DNA of 63,778 nt, from positions 1-63,778 of the forward strand of contig JAJFGV010000098.1 of NCBI GenBank assembly GCA_021775965.1. The letters are read 5' to 3'. This document shows, piece by piece, positions 19,009 to 27,637 of the stretch; position 1 is the first letter of the stretch; every line of letters begins with the position of its first letter. Made by a program: the position numbers and the translations under genes. This DNA comes from Alphaproteobacteria bacterium. Lineage in GTDB: Bacteria > Pseudomonadota > Alphaproteobacteria > Micavibrionales > Micavibrionaceae. Below the pieces are notes generated by a model. It worked only from the letters and a program-made list of their open reading frames with translations. It did not search any database and was not told where the DNA came from.

Positions 19009-20769
19009 CTAAAAAGCCTGCCCCAAGCTGATGTAGAACTGGAACGCATCATCCGGCGCACGCTTATCTAAAGGCACCGCCACATCCACCCGCAGCGGTC
19101 CGATAGGCGTGTGATAGCGAACGCCGCTACCCGCACCCCAGAGAAAATCAGCATTGCTGTTCAACTCTAAATCTTCACTGACTCGTCCACCTTCAAGAAA
19201 GAGGGCGCCTTCTATAGTTTCCGTGACTTTAATGCGCCCTTCGCTGCCGACTTCCAATGCAACGCGCCCGCCGGTTGGATTGTTGTCCGCATCCAGCGGC
19301 CCTAAAAGCTGGTGACCATAGCCCCGTACAGAGCCACCGCCACCGGCGTAAAGACGTTTATCTGCTGGAATATCTTCCAACGTCTGGCCGTAAATAACAG
19401 CTGCACGCACCCGGTTTGCCCAGACAAAGCGTTCCCCGACAGGTAGGTAATGACTAGCTCCGGCCTCTGTTTTGATAAAGCTGTCCTGCTCGCTCAAGAC
19501 TTGATAAGGCGTAATGCCGCCATTGAAACGCATGCCTTCACGGGGGTTGAGAAAGTCATCCGTACCGTCATAGCGGTATGTTAGGGGGAAAGAGAGCAGC
19601 GTAAAATTCTCATCCGGTTCGCCGTCTTCTTCAATCCGGCTGCGCTCAACCGTTACCCCGCCTGAGACAGCCGATGTCGGTGAATATTTATAATTGAGAG
19701 ACGTGCTAAGCGCTGCTGTATCCTTGTCAAAGGCTTCCAGAGATTCCTGCCTAAAATCTACGGAATTTTGCCAGCTCAGATCTGTGTTACCAAACATATC
19801 GGGCTTGCTAAGATCGGCCTCAAGAGCATAGGTTGCCGTGCCGCCTTCGGCTTTGACACGGAGCTTTTCAGCCTGCCCGAACAAATTACGGTGCTCCCAA
19901 AAAACATTGCCGACAAGCTCACGCGTTGTTGAATAGGCCACGCCCGCGCCAACACTGCGATGTTTGCTTTCCTTGACATCCAGAGTGACCGGTATTTGTC
20001 CATCTTCCGTTATATCGCCGTATTGAGTATCGGCGCTTGAAATCACGCCGCTGCGGGTCAGTTTTTTGCGGGTGCTTGCGACCTTTTCAATATTAAAATC
20101 CTCCCCTTCTTTCCAAGTAACGCGCCTTTCAACAAAGGGAGCTTCTAAGCTTTTCAGCCCTGTGATTTGTGTGGAACCAAAATGGGCTGAAACGCCAGGA
20201 TCAAGAAACAGCTCCACCGAGACACTTTGACTTTCGTGCCGCACAAACAACTTCCTGCCGCCGGCCTGAGGGAATGGAAAGCCGTTTTGCATTAAAGCAG
20301 TCAGGATCGCCTGTTCTATAACCAAAATAGTGCCGGGTAGCGCGGGTTCACCGACAGGAAGTTTTAACGTCGATATTGCTACAATCTTGGGCGGCTGATC
20401 GTCCGGCCAGTGCAGCACAAAATCTTGAATTTTATAGACCGGACCCTGTTCAACGGTAATGGTGATTTTCTTTGTGCCACTGTCTTCCGTGAGGGCATGG
20501 CTCAGGGCTGCACCGTAATAACCCTGTTCTTTCATAACTGATTTAAGAGTCTTCAAATCGTTCTTGATCCGCCGGTTCAGGGCCGCCGTAGTTTCCGGCC
20601 TTTTGTCTACAAGTTTGAAAAGTAACGACTTTTCTTCAAGGCTAGCTTTGATGGCGCTGTCTTCTACGCCGCTTATGCTCACCGCATAAGCAATGCCTTC
20701 TGCCCATGCCGCTCCGGCTCCGCAAAGCAGGAACAAAGAGGCAATAATTAAGGCTCTCAAATATTTCAT
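19009..20769 (-). CDS. tamA: Translocation and assembly module subunit TamA (Omp85 family)
   Basis: A 586-residue outer-membrane protein with a signal peptide (about 1-23, ending AWA before EG), POTRA domains (about 24-265) and a 16-strand barrel (about 270-586). The Omp85 lid motif is visible as GGGGSVRGYGHQ, and the C-terminus ends with a barrel signature and Phe (FYISLGQAF). It pairs with TamB directly downstream. It marks the last clear core gene before the accessory region; the remnant at 20850 is divergent from it. Confidence 0.93.
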   Translation of the reverse strand: MKYLRALIIASLFLLCGAGAAWAEGIAYAVSISGVEDSAIKASLEEKSLLFKLVDKRPETTAALNRRIKNDLKTLKSVMKEQGYYGAALSHALTEDSGTKKITITVEQGPVYKIQDFVLHWPDDQPPKIVAISTLKLPVGEPALPGTILVIEQAILTALMQNGFPFPQAGGRKLFVRHESQSVSVELFLDPGVSAHFGSTQITGLKSLEAPFVERRVTWKEGEDFNIEKVASTRKKLTRSGVISSADTQYGDITEDGQIPVTLDVKESKHRSVGAGVAYSTTRELVGNVFWEHRNLFGQAEKLRVKAEGGTATYALEADLSKPDMFGNTDLSWQNSVDFRQESLEAFDKDTAALSTSLNYKYSPTSAVSGGVTVERSRIEEDGEPDENFTLLSFPLTYRYDGTDDFLNPREGMRFNGGITPYQVLSEQDSFIKTEAGASHYLPVGERFVWANRVRAAVIYGQTLEDIPADKRLYAGGGGSVRGYGHQLLGPLDADNNPTGGRVALEVGSEGRIKVTETIEGALFLEGGRVSEDLELNSNADFLWGAGSGVRYHTPIGPLRVDVAVPLDKRAPDDAFQFYISLGQAF

Positions 20770-20849
20770 GGCTATTCATACACGTAATTCTTAATTTAAT
20801 AAAATCAAAGCGATATGATGCGGTCACTCGTAAAAGTGAAGAGGGCCGC

Positions 20850-20906
20850 ATGAGCCGATTTATAGGGCTGATCTTTCTCCTGTTATGCTCTCCCGCCTAT
20901 GCGTAG
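20850..20906 (+). pseudogene. Secreted-protein gene cut off after its signal peptide
   Basis: An ATG with a GAGGG ribosome-binding site starts an 18-residue hydrophobic signal peptide (MSRFIGLIFLLLCSPAYA) that ends in TAG exactly at the expected cleavage point. The downstream sequence is AT-rich and unrelated. This looks like a gene whose body was replaced, and so marks the left border of the accessory region. Confidence 0.55.
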
Positions 20907-20952
20907 GGAAGGGTAAAGTCAGTATGAAAAGTAAGATAGGGTTAGTGAATTA

Positions 20953-21273
20953 TCAGGAAATTGTAGATTCAAGACCAAGCTTCTTATCAACACTATGATC
21001 AAAATAATACTTTTTAAGTGTTTTATAAATTGTCTTTGTTTCTAATTTTTTGGATAGGCTTAAAATGTAATTGCCATCTCTCCAATTAATATTGTATTTT
21101 TTTATCTCTGCTTTTCGTTTCTCCAAATATTCTAACGCATCATCATCATAAGAGCCAGTTGTCCATACTTCATAAATTTTGTCCTTATTAGAGAAGCGTT
21201 TCTCAAATTTCTTAGATGCACAAAATATTGGCACTTGCTTTTCTAGCCAATACTCCACTTCATCTAACGTCAC
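20953..21273 (-). CDS. Nuclease-like protein without a clear start codon
   Basis: From the GTG at 21273 this gives 106 residues, but the frame stays open to 21432 and the extra 53 codons look coding. They contain CHRIDLRHVAGDS and CIECKGYPSHKK, a possible PD-(D/E)xK nuclease core (Glu-x-Lys). No ATG, GTG or TTG exists between 21432 and 21273. Because the end of the upstream antitoxin gene (21411) overlaps this open frame, either a frameshift, a rare start, or a broken gene is possible. It lies in the toxin-antitoxin island; the target is unknown. Confidence 0.5.
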   Translation of the reverse strand: MTLDEVEYWLEKQVPIFCASKKFEKRFSNKDKIYEVWTTGSYDDDALEYLEKRKAEIKKYNINWRDGNYILSLSKKLETKTIYKTLKKYYFDHSVDKKLGLESTIS

Positions 21274-21410
21274 TTTTTTATGAGAAGGGTATCCCTTACA
21301 TTCAATACAAGTTACAGAATCTCCAGCAACATGGCGTAAATCTATACGGTGACAGAGAGGCCCAATAAAGGCACTTGGATGCTGGAGTATTTGAGTGAGT
21401 TTTAGAAAAA

Positions 21411-22532
21411 TTATTTCGTTATGAGCGTTTGTTCATTCTCGTCCCATTTATAACGAGCTTTTAGAGCATTGTGAGCCTTTGCACCGGGGAATACTACTTT
21501 TTCATGATGTTGCAATCTGCCTACAATTATTCCTGAGGCTATGCCTGTATTATCTGCAAATGTCCGGATAGCGTTTACGCTCCAATCCATCATTTTTGTA
21601 AAGTCCCACCATTCATCTTTAGAAATCAAGCTGTTTTGAGCAAAGGTATCCGCTTCCTTTTCCATCTTGCTATGAGTGGATTCGGTTTCATCTACATATA
21701 TGTCTTTCTTTCCGTGAAGCAATATATGTCCGGCTTCATGGTAGAAAGTAAACCATAGTAAATCGTCTGACATACCTCGTGCACTTAATTGAATTAAAGC
21801 CTTATCTTTTGATAACCACCTCGCAGCTCCATTGACGCATGACCCTTTTATCTCAGGTACAATAACAAGAGCTACGCCAGATTTTGCACATAACTGAATA
21901 GCTTGAGTAATAGCATCTTCTATATTTTCTCTTGTAAGTCTTCTAATTTCTAGAAGCGTTTTCTTAAACTTCTCCGCATCATATGGTGAAGTATCAATGT
22001 CAGAAGCTTTTATTTCTCCACATCTTAGCCACGTGTTTAATGCGTATGGGCCGCTTTTAAAGGCCTGTGTTTTTCGAAAAGATACAGCAGCATCAAGGCG
22101 ATTATCTAAAGCTTCTACTCCACCTACACCAAAAAACTTTATGAGGTTTGAAAGTTTTTGAGCAGGTGAGTTTACTTTACTAATAAATCCTCGCTTTTCT
22201 AGTTGGCCAATAAAAGAAGCAAAATTTGCTAAAACCTCAATATGTTGTTCTAGTCTTTCGTGTTCTTCTTTTTCCGCAAGCTTTAAGCGATACTTGCTTT
22301 CTAGGTTGGACCACAGCGCAGCGGACACACCTAAAACCCTCTCGAATTGCAAGGCTGTTTCTGGAGTAATAGCGGCTTTACCCGCAATAATTTCGCTAAT
22401 CATTTTTGCAGTACGACCACAATGCTCAGCAAAGTCTTTTTTCTTAATGCCACGAGCTTCCAACGTCTCCTCCAGTATTTCTCCGGGAGAGACAATGTAA
22501 TCTGGCGAAAATGTTTCTACATTTGTATTCAT
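21411..22532 (-). CDS. higA: HigA-type antitoxin with HTH and ImmA/IrrE peptidase-like domain
   Basis: A 373-residue protein. The N-terminal XRE helix-turn-helix (about 12-75: SPGEILEETLEARGIKKKDF, then KMISEIIAGKAAITPETALQ) is of the HigA/VapI antitoxin type. The C-terminal half (about 215-310) is an ImmA/IrrE-like M78 peptidase domain with the zinc motif YHEAGHILLH. The start at 22532 overlaps the higB stop by four bases (ATGA), giving the toxin-first order typical of higBA. The antitoxin should bind HigB and repress the shared promoter; the peptidase domain may act in regulated turnover, as known for ImmA relatives. Confidence 0.85.
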   Translation of the reverse strand: MNTNVETFSPDYIVSPGEILEETLEARGIKKKDFAEHCGRTAKMISEIIAGKAAITPETALQFERVLGVSAALWSNLESKYRLKLAEKEEHERLEQHIEVLANFASFIGQLEKRGFISKVNSPAQKLSNLIKFFGVGGVEALDNRLDAAVSFRKTQAFKSGPYALNTWLRCGEIKASDIDTSPYDAEKFKKTLLEIRRLTRENIEDAITQAIQLCAKSGVALVIVPEIKGSCVNGAARWLSKDKALIQLSARGMSDDLLWFTFYHEAGHILLHGKKDIYVDETESTHSKMEKEADTFAQNSLISKDEWWDFTKMMDWSVNAIRTFADNTGIASGIIVGRLQHHEKVVFPGAKAHNALKARYKWDENEQTLITK

Positions 22533-22870
22533 TGGTGTGTGTCCTCGCAAATATCAATAATTAAGATCGAAGTTACTTTTCTAATATCAATTCCCCCATC
22601 TTCCTTTCTTGGAATTTCATCATGGTTGGGTTTAAAAATAATTCTCCATTGGTCTTCGATGTCTACAGTAAATTCCTCGCCACGGTTTCCGCTTAGCTGA
22701 TGTCTCCGTTCGGGAGGCCTATGAGAAATGTGCTCTAAACAGTCTGCATCTCTTAAAACAGTTAACCTCCTTTGAATCTTTTTTGCCCGCGAGTGCCCAA
22801 AAGCCCTAATAAGGTCTTTTCCGCTCTCACAGGTCTTTTTCATCTTGTTCTTCTTAAATGCTACATCCAC
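22529..22870 (-). CDS. higB: HigB-type mRNA interferase toxin (RelE superfamily)
   Basis: A 113-residue RelE/HigB toxin. Recognisable family parts are FGHSRAKKIQRRLTVLRDA, the LSGNRGEEFTVDI strand, WRIIFKPNHDEIPRKEDGGI and the C-terminal VTSILIIDICEDTH. HigB toxins cleave mRNA on the ribosome. The GTG start at 22870 fits the usual family N-terminus (DVAF...). It is the first gene of the higBA operon, and a palindrome-like operator lies 15 bases upstream. Confidence 0.85.
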   Translation of the reverse strand: MDVAFKKNKMKKTCESGKDLIRAFGHSRAKKIQRRLTVLRDADCLEHISHRPPERRHQLSGNRGEEFTVDIEDQWRIIFKPNHDEIPRKEDGGIDIRKVTSILIIDICEDTHQ

Positions 22871-22884
22871 TTTCTAAAAATTCT

Positions 22885-22903
22885 CTTAACGTATAAGGTA
22901 AAG
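22885..22903. promoter_or_regulatory. Probable higBA operator
   Basis: CTTAAC (22885-22890) and GTAAAG (22898-22903) form an imperfect inverted repeat 15 bases upstream of the higB start. A nearly identical but perfect palindrome (CTTAAC and GTTAAG with 7 bases between) occurs at 23603. Both are candidates for binding by the HTH of HigA. Confidence 0.5.
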
Positions 22904-23042
22904 CTTTTTTGAATCATGTCAATCCATAGGCTACGAACGAATTTGGCGCAAGTAAAAAATTGATATTCGGCCACTTTTCTTCGATACTATAAGGGTAGTG
23001 GTTGAGCTGCTATATAAATGCGTGTGTTTCGGGGCAAATTTG

Positions 23043-23552
23043 ATGGTTTACGACGGTAGAGAAATAGCCAATTTCATTCTGGATTTTTGCGATAAAAAAA
23101 ATGTAGCTATCTCAAACCTTTCTCTGCAAAAGACTCTATATTTTTGCCATGTTTGGTCCTTAGTAAAGCTAGATCGACCACTCATAAGGCATCAATTTGA
23201 AGCATGGAAGTTTGGTCCTGTTTTGCAATACGTATATAGGGAATTTAAAGATTTTGAAAAGCAGCCAATTACTTCTCGTGCATATAAACGAAATGCGGCT
23301 ACAGGACAAAAATGTGTGGTTGAATATACTTTGGATAATGGCACGAAGACCTTACTTGAAGATGTAGTAAACTTCTATTCAAGGCTTCCTGCATCGTATT
23401 TGGTCGATTTAAGTCACGCAGAAGGTGGCCCGTGGGATACTGTGTATAATCACACAGAAAAAGTTTGTCCGGGTATGAAAATAGATAATATGACCATAAA
23501 GCAATATTACTCTAGAGAAAATAGCGATTATAAACGCCTTCACCACGCCTAA
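23043..23552 (+). CDS. Panacea (SocA/DUF4065) domain protein
   Basis: A 169-residue protein of the SocA/Panacea family. Typical parts are GREIANFILDF, SLQKTLYFCHVW, FEAWKFGPVLQYVYREFKDF and YLVDLSH followed by GPWD near the end. Such proteins are antitoxins or proteolytic adaptors; in Caulobacter SocA delivers the toxin SocB to ClpXP, and Panacea domains neutralise many different toxins. The ATG at 23043 is preferred over the upstream GTG at 22998 because the family begins at this point. It is divergent from higBA; the next gene on the same strand could be its toxin. Confidence 0.8.
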   Translation: MVYDGREIANFILDFCDKKNVAISNLSLQKTLYFCHVWSLVKLDRPLIRHQFEAWKFGPVLQYVYREFKDFEKQPITSRAYKRNAATGQKCVVEYTLDNGTKTLLEDVVNFYSRLPASYLVDLSHAEGGPWDTVYNHTEKVCPGMKIDNMTIKQYYSRENSDYKRLHHA

Positions 23553-23602
23553 AAATACTTAACGTCATGCGTTATGCTTACTTTTTAAATTTTTTCAAAA
23601 CC

Positions 23603-23656
23603 CTTAACCGATAAAGTTAAGTTTATATTGACTCACGCGATGAGAATCCTCTACCT
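23603..23656 (+). promoter_or_regulatory. Promoter with palindromic operator upstream of the 237-residue protein
   Basis: A perfect inverted repeat CTTAAC (23603-23608) / GTTAAG (23616-23621) lies just before a TTGACT -35 box (23628-23633), with a 17-base spacer and a weak -10 (CTACCT, 23651-23656). The palindrome matches the operator-like site before higB at 14 of 19 positions. Confidence 0.45.
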
Positions 23657-23691
23657 TAGTGACGTAAGTTATTAAATTGAGGAATTTGAAA

Positions 23692-24405
23692 ATGGTTCAA
23701 AAGGTTGCACCATCACTACAGCATTATATTAAAGGCTATTACGAGACTCCGGAGATGGTGTGCAAAGCGCGCCTCAAGTTTTTAATGAGCCCGCCGCAAA
23801 TGACGTATAAGCCATTATATGGCGTCTTTGAGGATTTGCTGAAGGGGCAACCTTATAATGAATTGTTGGCAGGTATATTAAAAGCAGATAGTCGCGATTG
23901 GGTTGTTAAAAATTACAAAGAAGTTTTAGAACGCCTCAATGAAGAATTTGCAGGCCGTTCTGTAGACTATGTACATGCTGTTGATCCTTCGTACTATAAT
24001 GTAGGTAGAGATACCCTAATCCCATTTAAGCCCCCGTTTATTTACGGTGTGGAAGGACAAATGCATCTTCCTTGGCTGAGTTTGTGGCGAAGTGCGCCCC
24101 TGTCAGGTAAACGCCTGTCATTATTTGCAACACTCGCGCAAGAGAAGTTAAGCGATAGCCCTGATTTAGAAGATGTAATTTTTAAAATATATGATTTAAG
24201 CGCACCTAGTAAAAAAGATGATCGTGGCCTCATCATTACTGATCTGAAAGATATTCCGAAGCTCGCGGATAAGGAAAAAGTGACTATGCTGGAAACTCTT
24301 CAAGAGGGGTATGCCTTAGCCGAGCAAGAAATTGCAAAAAAACCAAAGGCAAAAACCAAACAACCAGAAGAGCACGATCCAAATCAGTATGGCCTTTGGG
24401 GCTAA
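23692..24405 (+). CDS. Unknown 237-residue protein of the defence island
   Basis: I do not recognise a family. The protein is soluble. An N-terminal helical part is followed by a central segment with many aromatic residues (FKPPFIYGVEGQMHLPWLS) and a lysine/proline-rich C-terminus (KKPKAKTKQPEEHD). GAGGAATTTG precedes the ATG at 23692. It stands between the Panacea protein and the helicase-nuclease, all on the plus strand, with gaps of 139 and 206 bases. It could be the toxin partner of the Panacea protein or a partner of the helicase; neither is shown. Confidence 0.6.
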   Translation: MVQKVAPSLQHYIKGYYETPEMVCKARLKFLMSPPQMTYKPLYGVFEDLLKGQPYNELLAGILKADSRDWVVKNYKEVLERLNEEFAGRSVDYVHAVDPSYYNVGRDTLIPFKPPFIYGVEGQMHLPWLSLWRSAPLSGKRLSLFATLAQEKLSDSPDLEDVIFKIYDLSAPSKKDDRGLIITDLKDIPKLADKEKVTMLETLQEGYALAEQEIAKKPKAKTKQPEEHDPNQYGLWG

Positions 24406-24534
24406 GGATTAAAAGATACTTGTCCGCGCCGTAACGGAAGAAACCATCCGGGGGCGGTGAATGATGAAGTGTTTGTTTTCAATCAAGAATAGTTTTTTTT
24501 ATTTATGACTGCTATCAGGGAAGGGGAAATATTT

Positions 24535-24645
24535 ATGTCTGAACATGCTGAAGTTAGGCTTCCCCTTGAACCTGAATGGCGAGTTACTAAAGCCCCTAGT
24601 GAAGCAAGGAAGTGGAGCATAAAGTGGTCGATTTTACAGCACTAG
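24535..24645 (+). CDS. 36-codon ORF overlapping the helicase start
   Basis: An ATG at 24535 with a strong AGGGGAAA ribosome-binding site opens a 36-residue frame that ends at TAG 24643-24645, 34 bases inside the helicase gene in another frame. The helicase itself begins with a GTG (24612) lacking a good ribosome-binding site. The short ORF may couple translation to the helicase, or the true protein N-terminus may arise by frameshift. Confidence 0.4.
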   Translation: MSEHAEVRLPLEPEWRVTKAPSEARKWSIKWSILQH

Positions 24646-27101
24646 TAGGAGGCCAGCCTCCACAAGATGAAACTCCCCGTGCCGTATTTATGCGGTTAAC
24701 ACGAGACCCAAGATTTCAATTCCCAAGAGATATTCAGACAGAAGTATGGAACGCTTGGGACACTGTTTCTGATCGACGCGACAACGTTATTAAGCTGAAT
24801 GTCGGAAGTGGAAAAATGGTCGTTGGTCTCGTTATTTTACAAACAGCACTTAGCAGAGGAAAGGGACCAGCAGTTTTTGTCTGCCCTAACAATCAACTGT
24901 TAGAACAAGTTATTGCCGAAGCCGCACATCTTGACCTTTCTGTAGCTGAGGACCCAAGAGATGCCTCAGTTCGAGCAGGGGAGGCCATTCTCGTAATCAA
25001 TGTACAAACGTTGTTTAATGGTCGTTCAAAGTTTGGCGTTGGCGAAGCTAGAATTCCAATTGGAACAATTATTATCGACGATGCGCATGCGTGTATAGCA
25101 ACAGTGCAAGAACAGTTTAGAATTACAGTACCCAATACAAATACAGTTTATACAGAACTCTTGGCACTCTTTAGAGATGATTTATATCAACAGAACCCAT
25201 CACGTCTGCTGAGTATTGAAGATGCTGATCCGCAAGCTGCAGTTGAAGTTCCATTTTGGAGTTGGCAAAGGCAACACGTTAGAGTGCTGGAGATTCTACA
25301 TGCCAATCGCGAAAATGATGATATTCAGTGGGCTTTTCCACTCTTACAAGAAGACCTGCCTATATGCCGTTGTATTATTACTGGCAGTAAATTAGAAATT
25401 GACCCTCAGTTTCCAGCGACTGATATTGTTCGATCTTTTGACGATGCATTACATCGCATATATATGACAGCCACACTTGCGGATGACAGTGTATTGGTTA
25501 CTCATTTTGGCGCTGATGCAAATGAACTAGCTGCACCGATAGTCCCAACATCACCTCAAATCATGGGCGAGCGGATGATACTTATGCCGCAGGATATAAA
25601 CCCAGATATCAATCTGGAAATGATGAAGGATATGCTTGTCGACATTGCGGCAGAGCATAATGTTGTGGTAATTATTCCTGGCGGGAAAAGTAGAAAATTT
25701 TGGGAGCCATATGCAAATGCGATGCCCTTAGGCGATAATGTTGGTACTGTTGTCGATCAACTCCGAAATGGTCACGTTGGTTTGGTTGTTTTCTCAAACC
25801 GATACGATGGGATTGATTTGCCGGGGAATGCTTGCAGAGTGTTGGCTATATTCGATCTGCCCGAAGTATCCTCTCTTGTAGAGGCTCAAAATCGCAATGC
25901 ACTATCTGAAGCACAACCAATGTTGCGTCGTCAAATCGAGCGTATTGAGCAAGGGATGGGGAGGGGAGTTAGGTCTAACGATGACTATTGTGTAGTGATT
26001 TTGGGTGGAGCTGATCTTACTAGGCGAATAAAATCACCAGAAGGCCGTAATATGCTTACACCCCCGACTCGTGCCCAAATGGATGTTGCAACACAACTGG
26101 CAGGTCAACTTGTTAACGCAGGAATACCAGAAATCCGCACCGTAATTGATAGTGCGCTTGCAAGGGATCCGGGTTGGGTTAATGCTATACGAACTGCTGC
26201 TGCAAATGCTCAGCCCGACAACGGCTTGCACCTCGATCCGTTATCTGTCGCAATGCGCCAAGCGTTTGATGAAAGGCGAGATAATAATAACCCCGCTGCG
26301 GCTCATATCCTTCAAGAAGCAAATAATGCACAGACTGATCCAAAACTAAAGGCTTGGTTGGACATCCGACGCGCAGAGGCGATCAACGTGGATAATGAAG
26401 AAGATGCGCAACGACTTGTTGCAGCGGCACGACGAAGAAACCGATCACTTTTAGTTCCGATAGCTGGCCGTGACTATTTACAGCTGGAGCCTGCCACGCA
26501 AACGCAGGCAGAAACTCTTCAGGCATATCATGTTGGACGCTTTATTGATCCTGCTTCAAGAATTCTTGAAGCAAAAAGTATTTGCGATGACTTGGTGTTT
26601 GATAAGGATAGGACACGAGAATTCGAGGCTGCGCTTAATGTACTTGGACTGATGATCGGAGCGAAATCGCAAAGGCCGGAAAATGAGATAGGTGAAGGAC
26701 CAGATAATATGTGGTCGTGGAAACTTCCGCAACCTTACTTCGTTATTGAAGCAAAAAGTGGTACTACATCAGATAATGGCATATCTCGTGTCGACATGGG
26801 ACAAATGAATCAATCTCTTCGATGGTTTAGGGCTGCATATATTGGTCAAGCGGAACCAATAGCGATTATGATACATAAACATAGAAATTTGGGCGAGCGT
26901 GCTGCTGCTATTCCTGATATGCGAGTGGTGTGCGAAACTGAATTGAATACTTTAAAGATAGCTTTCCAAGGGCTATGTAAGTCGCTCGGGCAAGATGGAG
27001 CCATCAATAACATTGAAACAATATCAGCTCTATTGAGGACTCATAACTTTACCCCAGACAGATTTGTTAATACTTATACGAACGTGACTTTAGCAAACTA
27101 A
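24612..27101 (+). CDS. SF2 DEAD/DEAH-type helicase with C-terminal nuclease domain
   Basis: An 829-residue defence-type protein. Helicase motifs in order: motif I NVGSGKMVVGL (about 57-67; Lys is kept but the following Ser/Thr is Met), motif Ia VFVCPNNQLLEQ, motif II IIIDDAHACI, motif III YMTATLADDS, and motif VI RRQIERIEQGMGRGVR. A C-terminal domain (about 660-790) has FEAALNVLGLMIGAK, GPDNMW and FVIEAKSG, the E...D...ExK order of a PD-(D/E)xK nuclease. Helicase-nuclease fusions of this kind occur in phage-defence islands. Upstream are the 237-residue protein and a Panacea gene; downstream are integrase and PIWI remnants. Confidence 0.8.
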   Translation: MEHKVVDFTALVGGQPPQDETPRAVFMRLTRDPRFQFPRDIQTEVWNAWDTVSDRRDNVIKLNVGSGKMVVGLVILQTALSRGKGPAVFVCPNNQLLEQVIAEAAHLDLSVAEDPRDASVRAGEAILVINVQTLFNGRSKFGVGEARIPIGTIIIDDAHACIATVQEQFRITVPNTNTVYTELLALFRDDLYQQNPSRLLSIEDADPQAAVEVPFWSWQRQHVRVLEILHANRENDDIQWAFPLLQEDLPICRCIITGSKLEIDPQFPATDIVRSFDDALHRIYMTATLADDSVLVTHFGADANELAAPIVPTSPQIMGERMILMPQDINPDINLEMMKDMLVDIAAEHNVVVIIPGGKSRKFWEPYANAMPLGDNVGTVVDQLRNGHVGLVVFSNRYDGIDLPGNACRVLAIFDLPEVSSLVEAQNRNALSEAQPMLRRQIERIEQGMGRGVRSNDDYCVVILGGADLTRRIKSPEGRNMLTPPTRAQMDVATQLAGQLVNAGIPEIRTVIDSALARDPGWVNAIRTAAANAQPDNGLHLDPLSVAMRQAFDERRDNNNPAAAHILQEANNAQTDPKLKAWLDIRRAEAINVDNEEDAQRLVAAARRRNRSLLVPIAGRDYLQLEPATQTQAETLQAYHVGRFIDPASRILEAKSICDDLVFDKDRTREFEAALNVLGLMIGAKSQRPENEIGEGPDNMWSWKLPQPYFVIEAKSGTTSDNGISRVDMGQMNQSLRWFRAAYIGQAEPIAIMIHKHRNLGERAAAIPDMRVVCETELNTLKIAFQGLCKSLGQDGAINNIETISALLRTHNFTPDRFVNTYTNVTLAN

Positions 27102-27141
27102 GGAACGAGAATATCTAGAAACCAAAAGTGTTTCATAGTCT

Positions 27142-27345
27142 TCAGGGTTTTCTCCCAATAGCCGTTACATTGCTATCTTCTACAATATCCAAATCAGGGA
27201 AGTTCTCACGAATTGTATCGGTAATATAGTTCTTGGTGAGGTGGGCATAGTGCTTTTCGCATATCTTTGCACTATCAACGCCCTTGAAGGGTTTAACGCG
27301 CCTCCACGCATTGTCATCAGCTACATCACCGTCATTGTATGCTCT
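27142..27345 (-). pseudogene. Tyrosine integrase remnant with internal deletion
   Basis: The translation joins a mid-domain integrase piece ([20 protein letters not shown]) directly to the end of the C-terminal domain ([20 protein letters not shown]), whose HYAH region corresponds to the last catalytic box of phage-type integrases before the active Tyr. The catalytic Arg...HxxR part between them is gone. It is dead, but shows that an integrase gene once stood next to the repeat at 28.25-28.49 kb. Confidence 0.6.
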
Positions 27346-27516
27346 GTTACTCAAATTGCCGAAGAGGTTTTTTCTTTAACTAAAATAAATTGGAATTCAA
27401 CCCAGATGAACCAGAGACTTCCTATACCAATTCGCGCAGCCAGAATGGTCGGAGAGGTGTTAAAATATGCCAAAGAAGGTGAGATAGTAAGTTCAGATTA
27501 CCAAAAATATATTTAG
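27340..27516 (+). pseudogene. C-terminal scrap of a PIWI/Argonaute-like protein
   Basis: About 58 codons ending at the stop 27514-27516. The pattern [16 protein letters not shown], then [19 protein letters not shown] and a final hydrophobic residue, matches the end of the PIWI domain in prokaryotic Argonautes. Everything upstream is missing and replaced by the integrase remnant in antisense. Identification is from memory of the family pattern. Confidence 0.45.
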
Positions 27517-27577
27517 TTACATTATCCTCTCTAAATATAAAACTACACTTTATTTTCCGTAATCTATATTATCAGTG

Positions 27578-27629
27578 TAGTGTTACTGTACTTTTACTGT
27601 AGTGTATGTTACACTATATAGAGAAAGGA
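27578..27629 (+). promoter_or_regulatory. parDE operator and ribosome-binding site
   Basis: TAGTGTA (27600-27606) and TACACTA (27610-27616) form a perfect palindrome with a 3-base centre; a further half-site TAGTGTTA lies at 27578-27585. The sites sit just before the GAGAAAGGA ribosome-binding site of parD, as expected for autoregulation by the ribbon-helix-helix antitoxin. Confidence 0.65.
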
Positions 27630-27637
27630 CAAATTAT

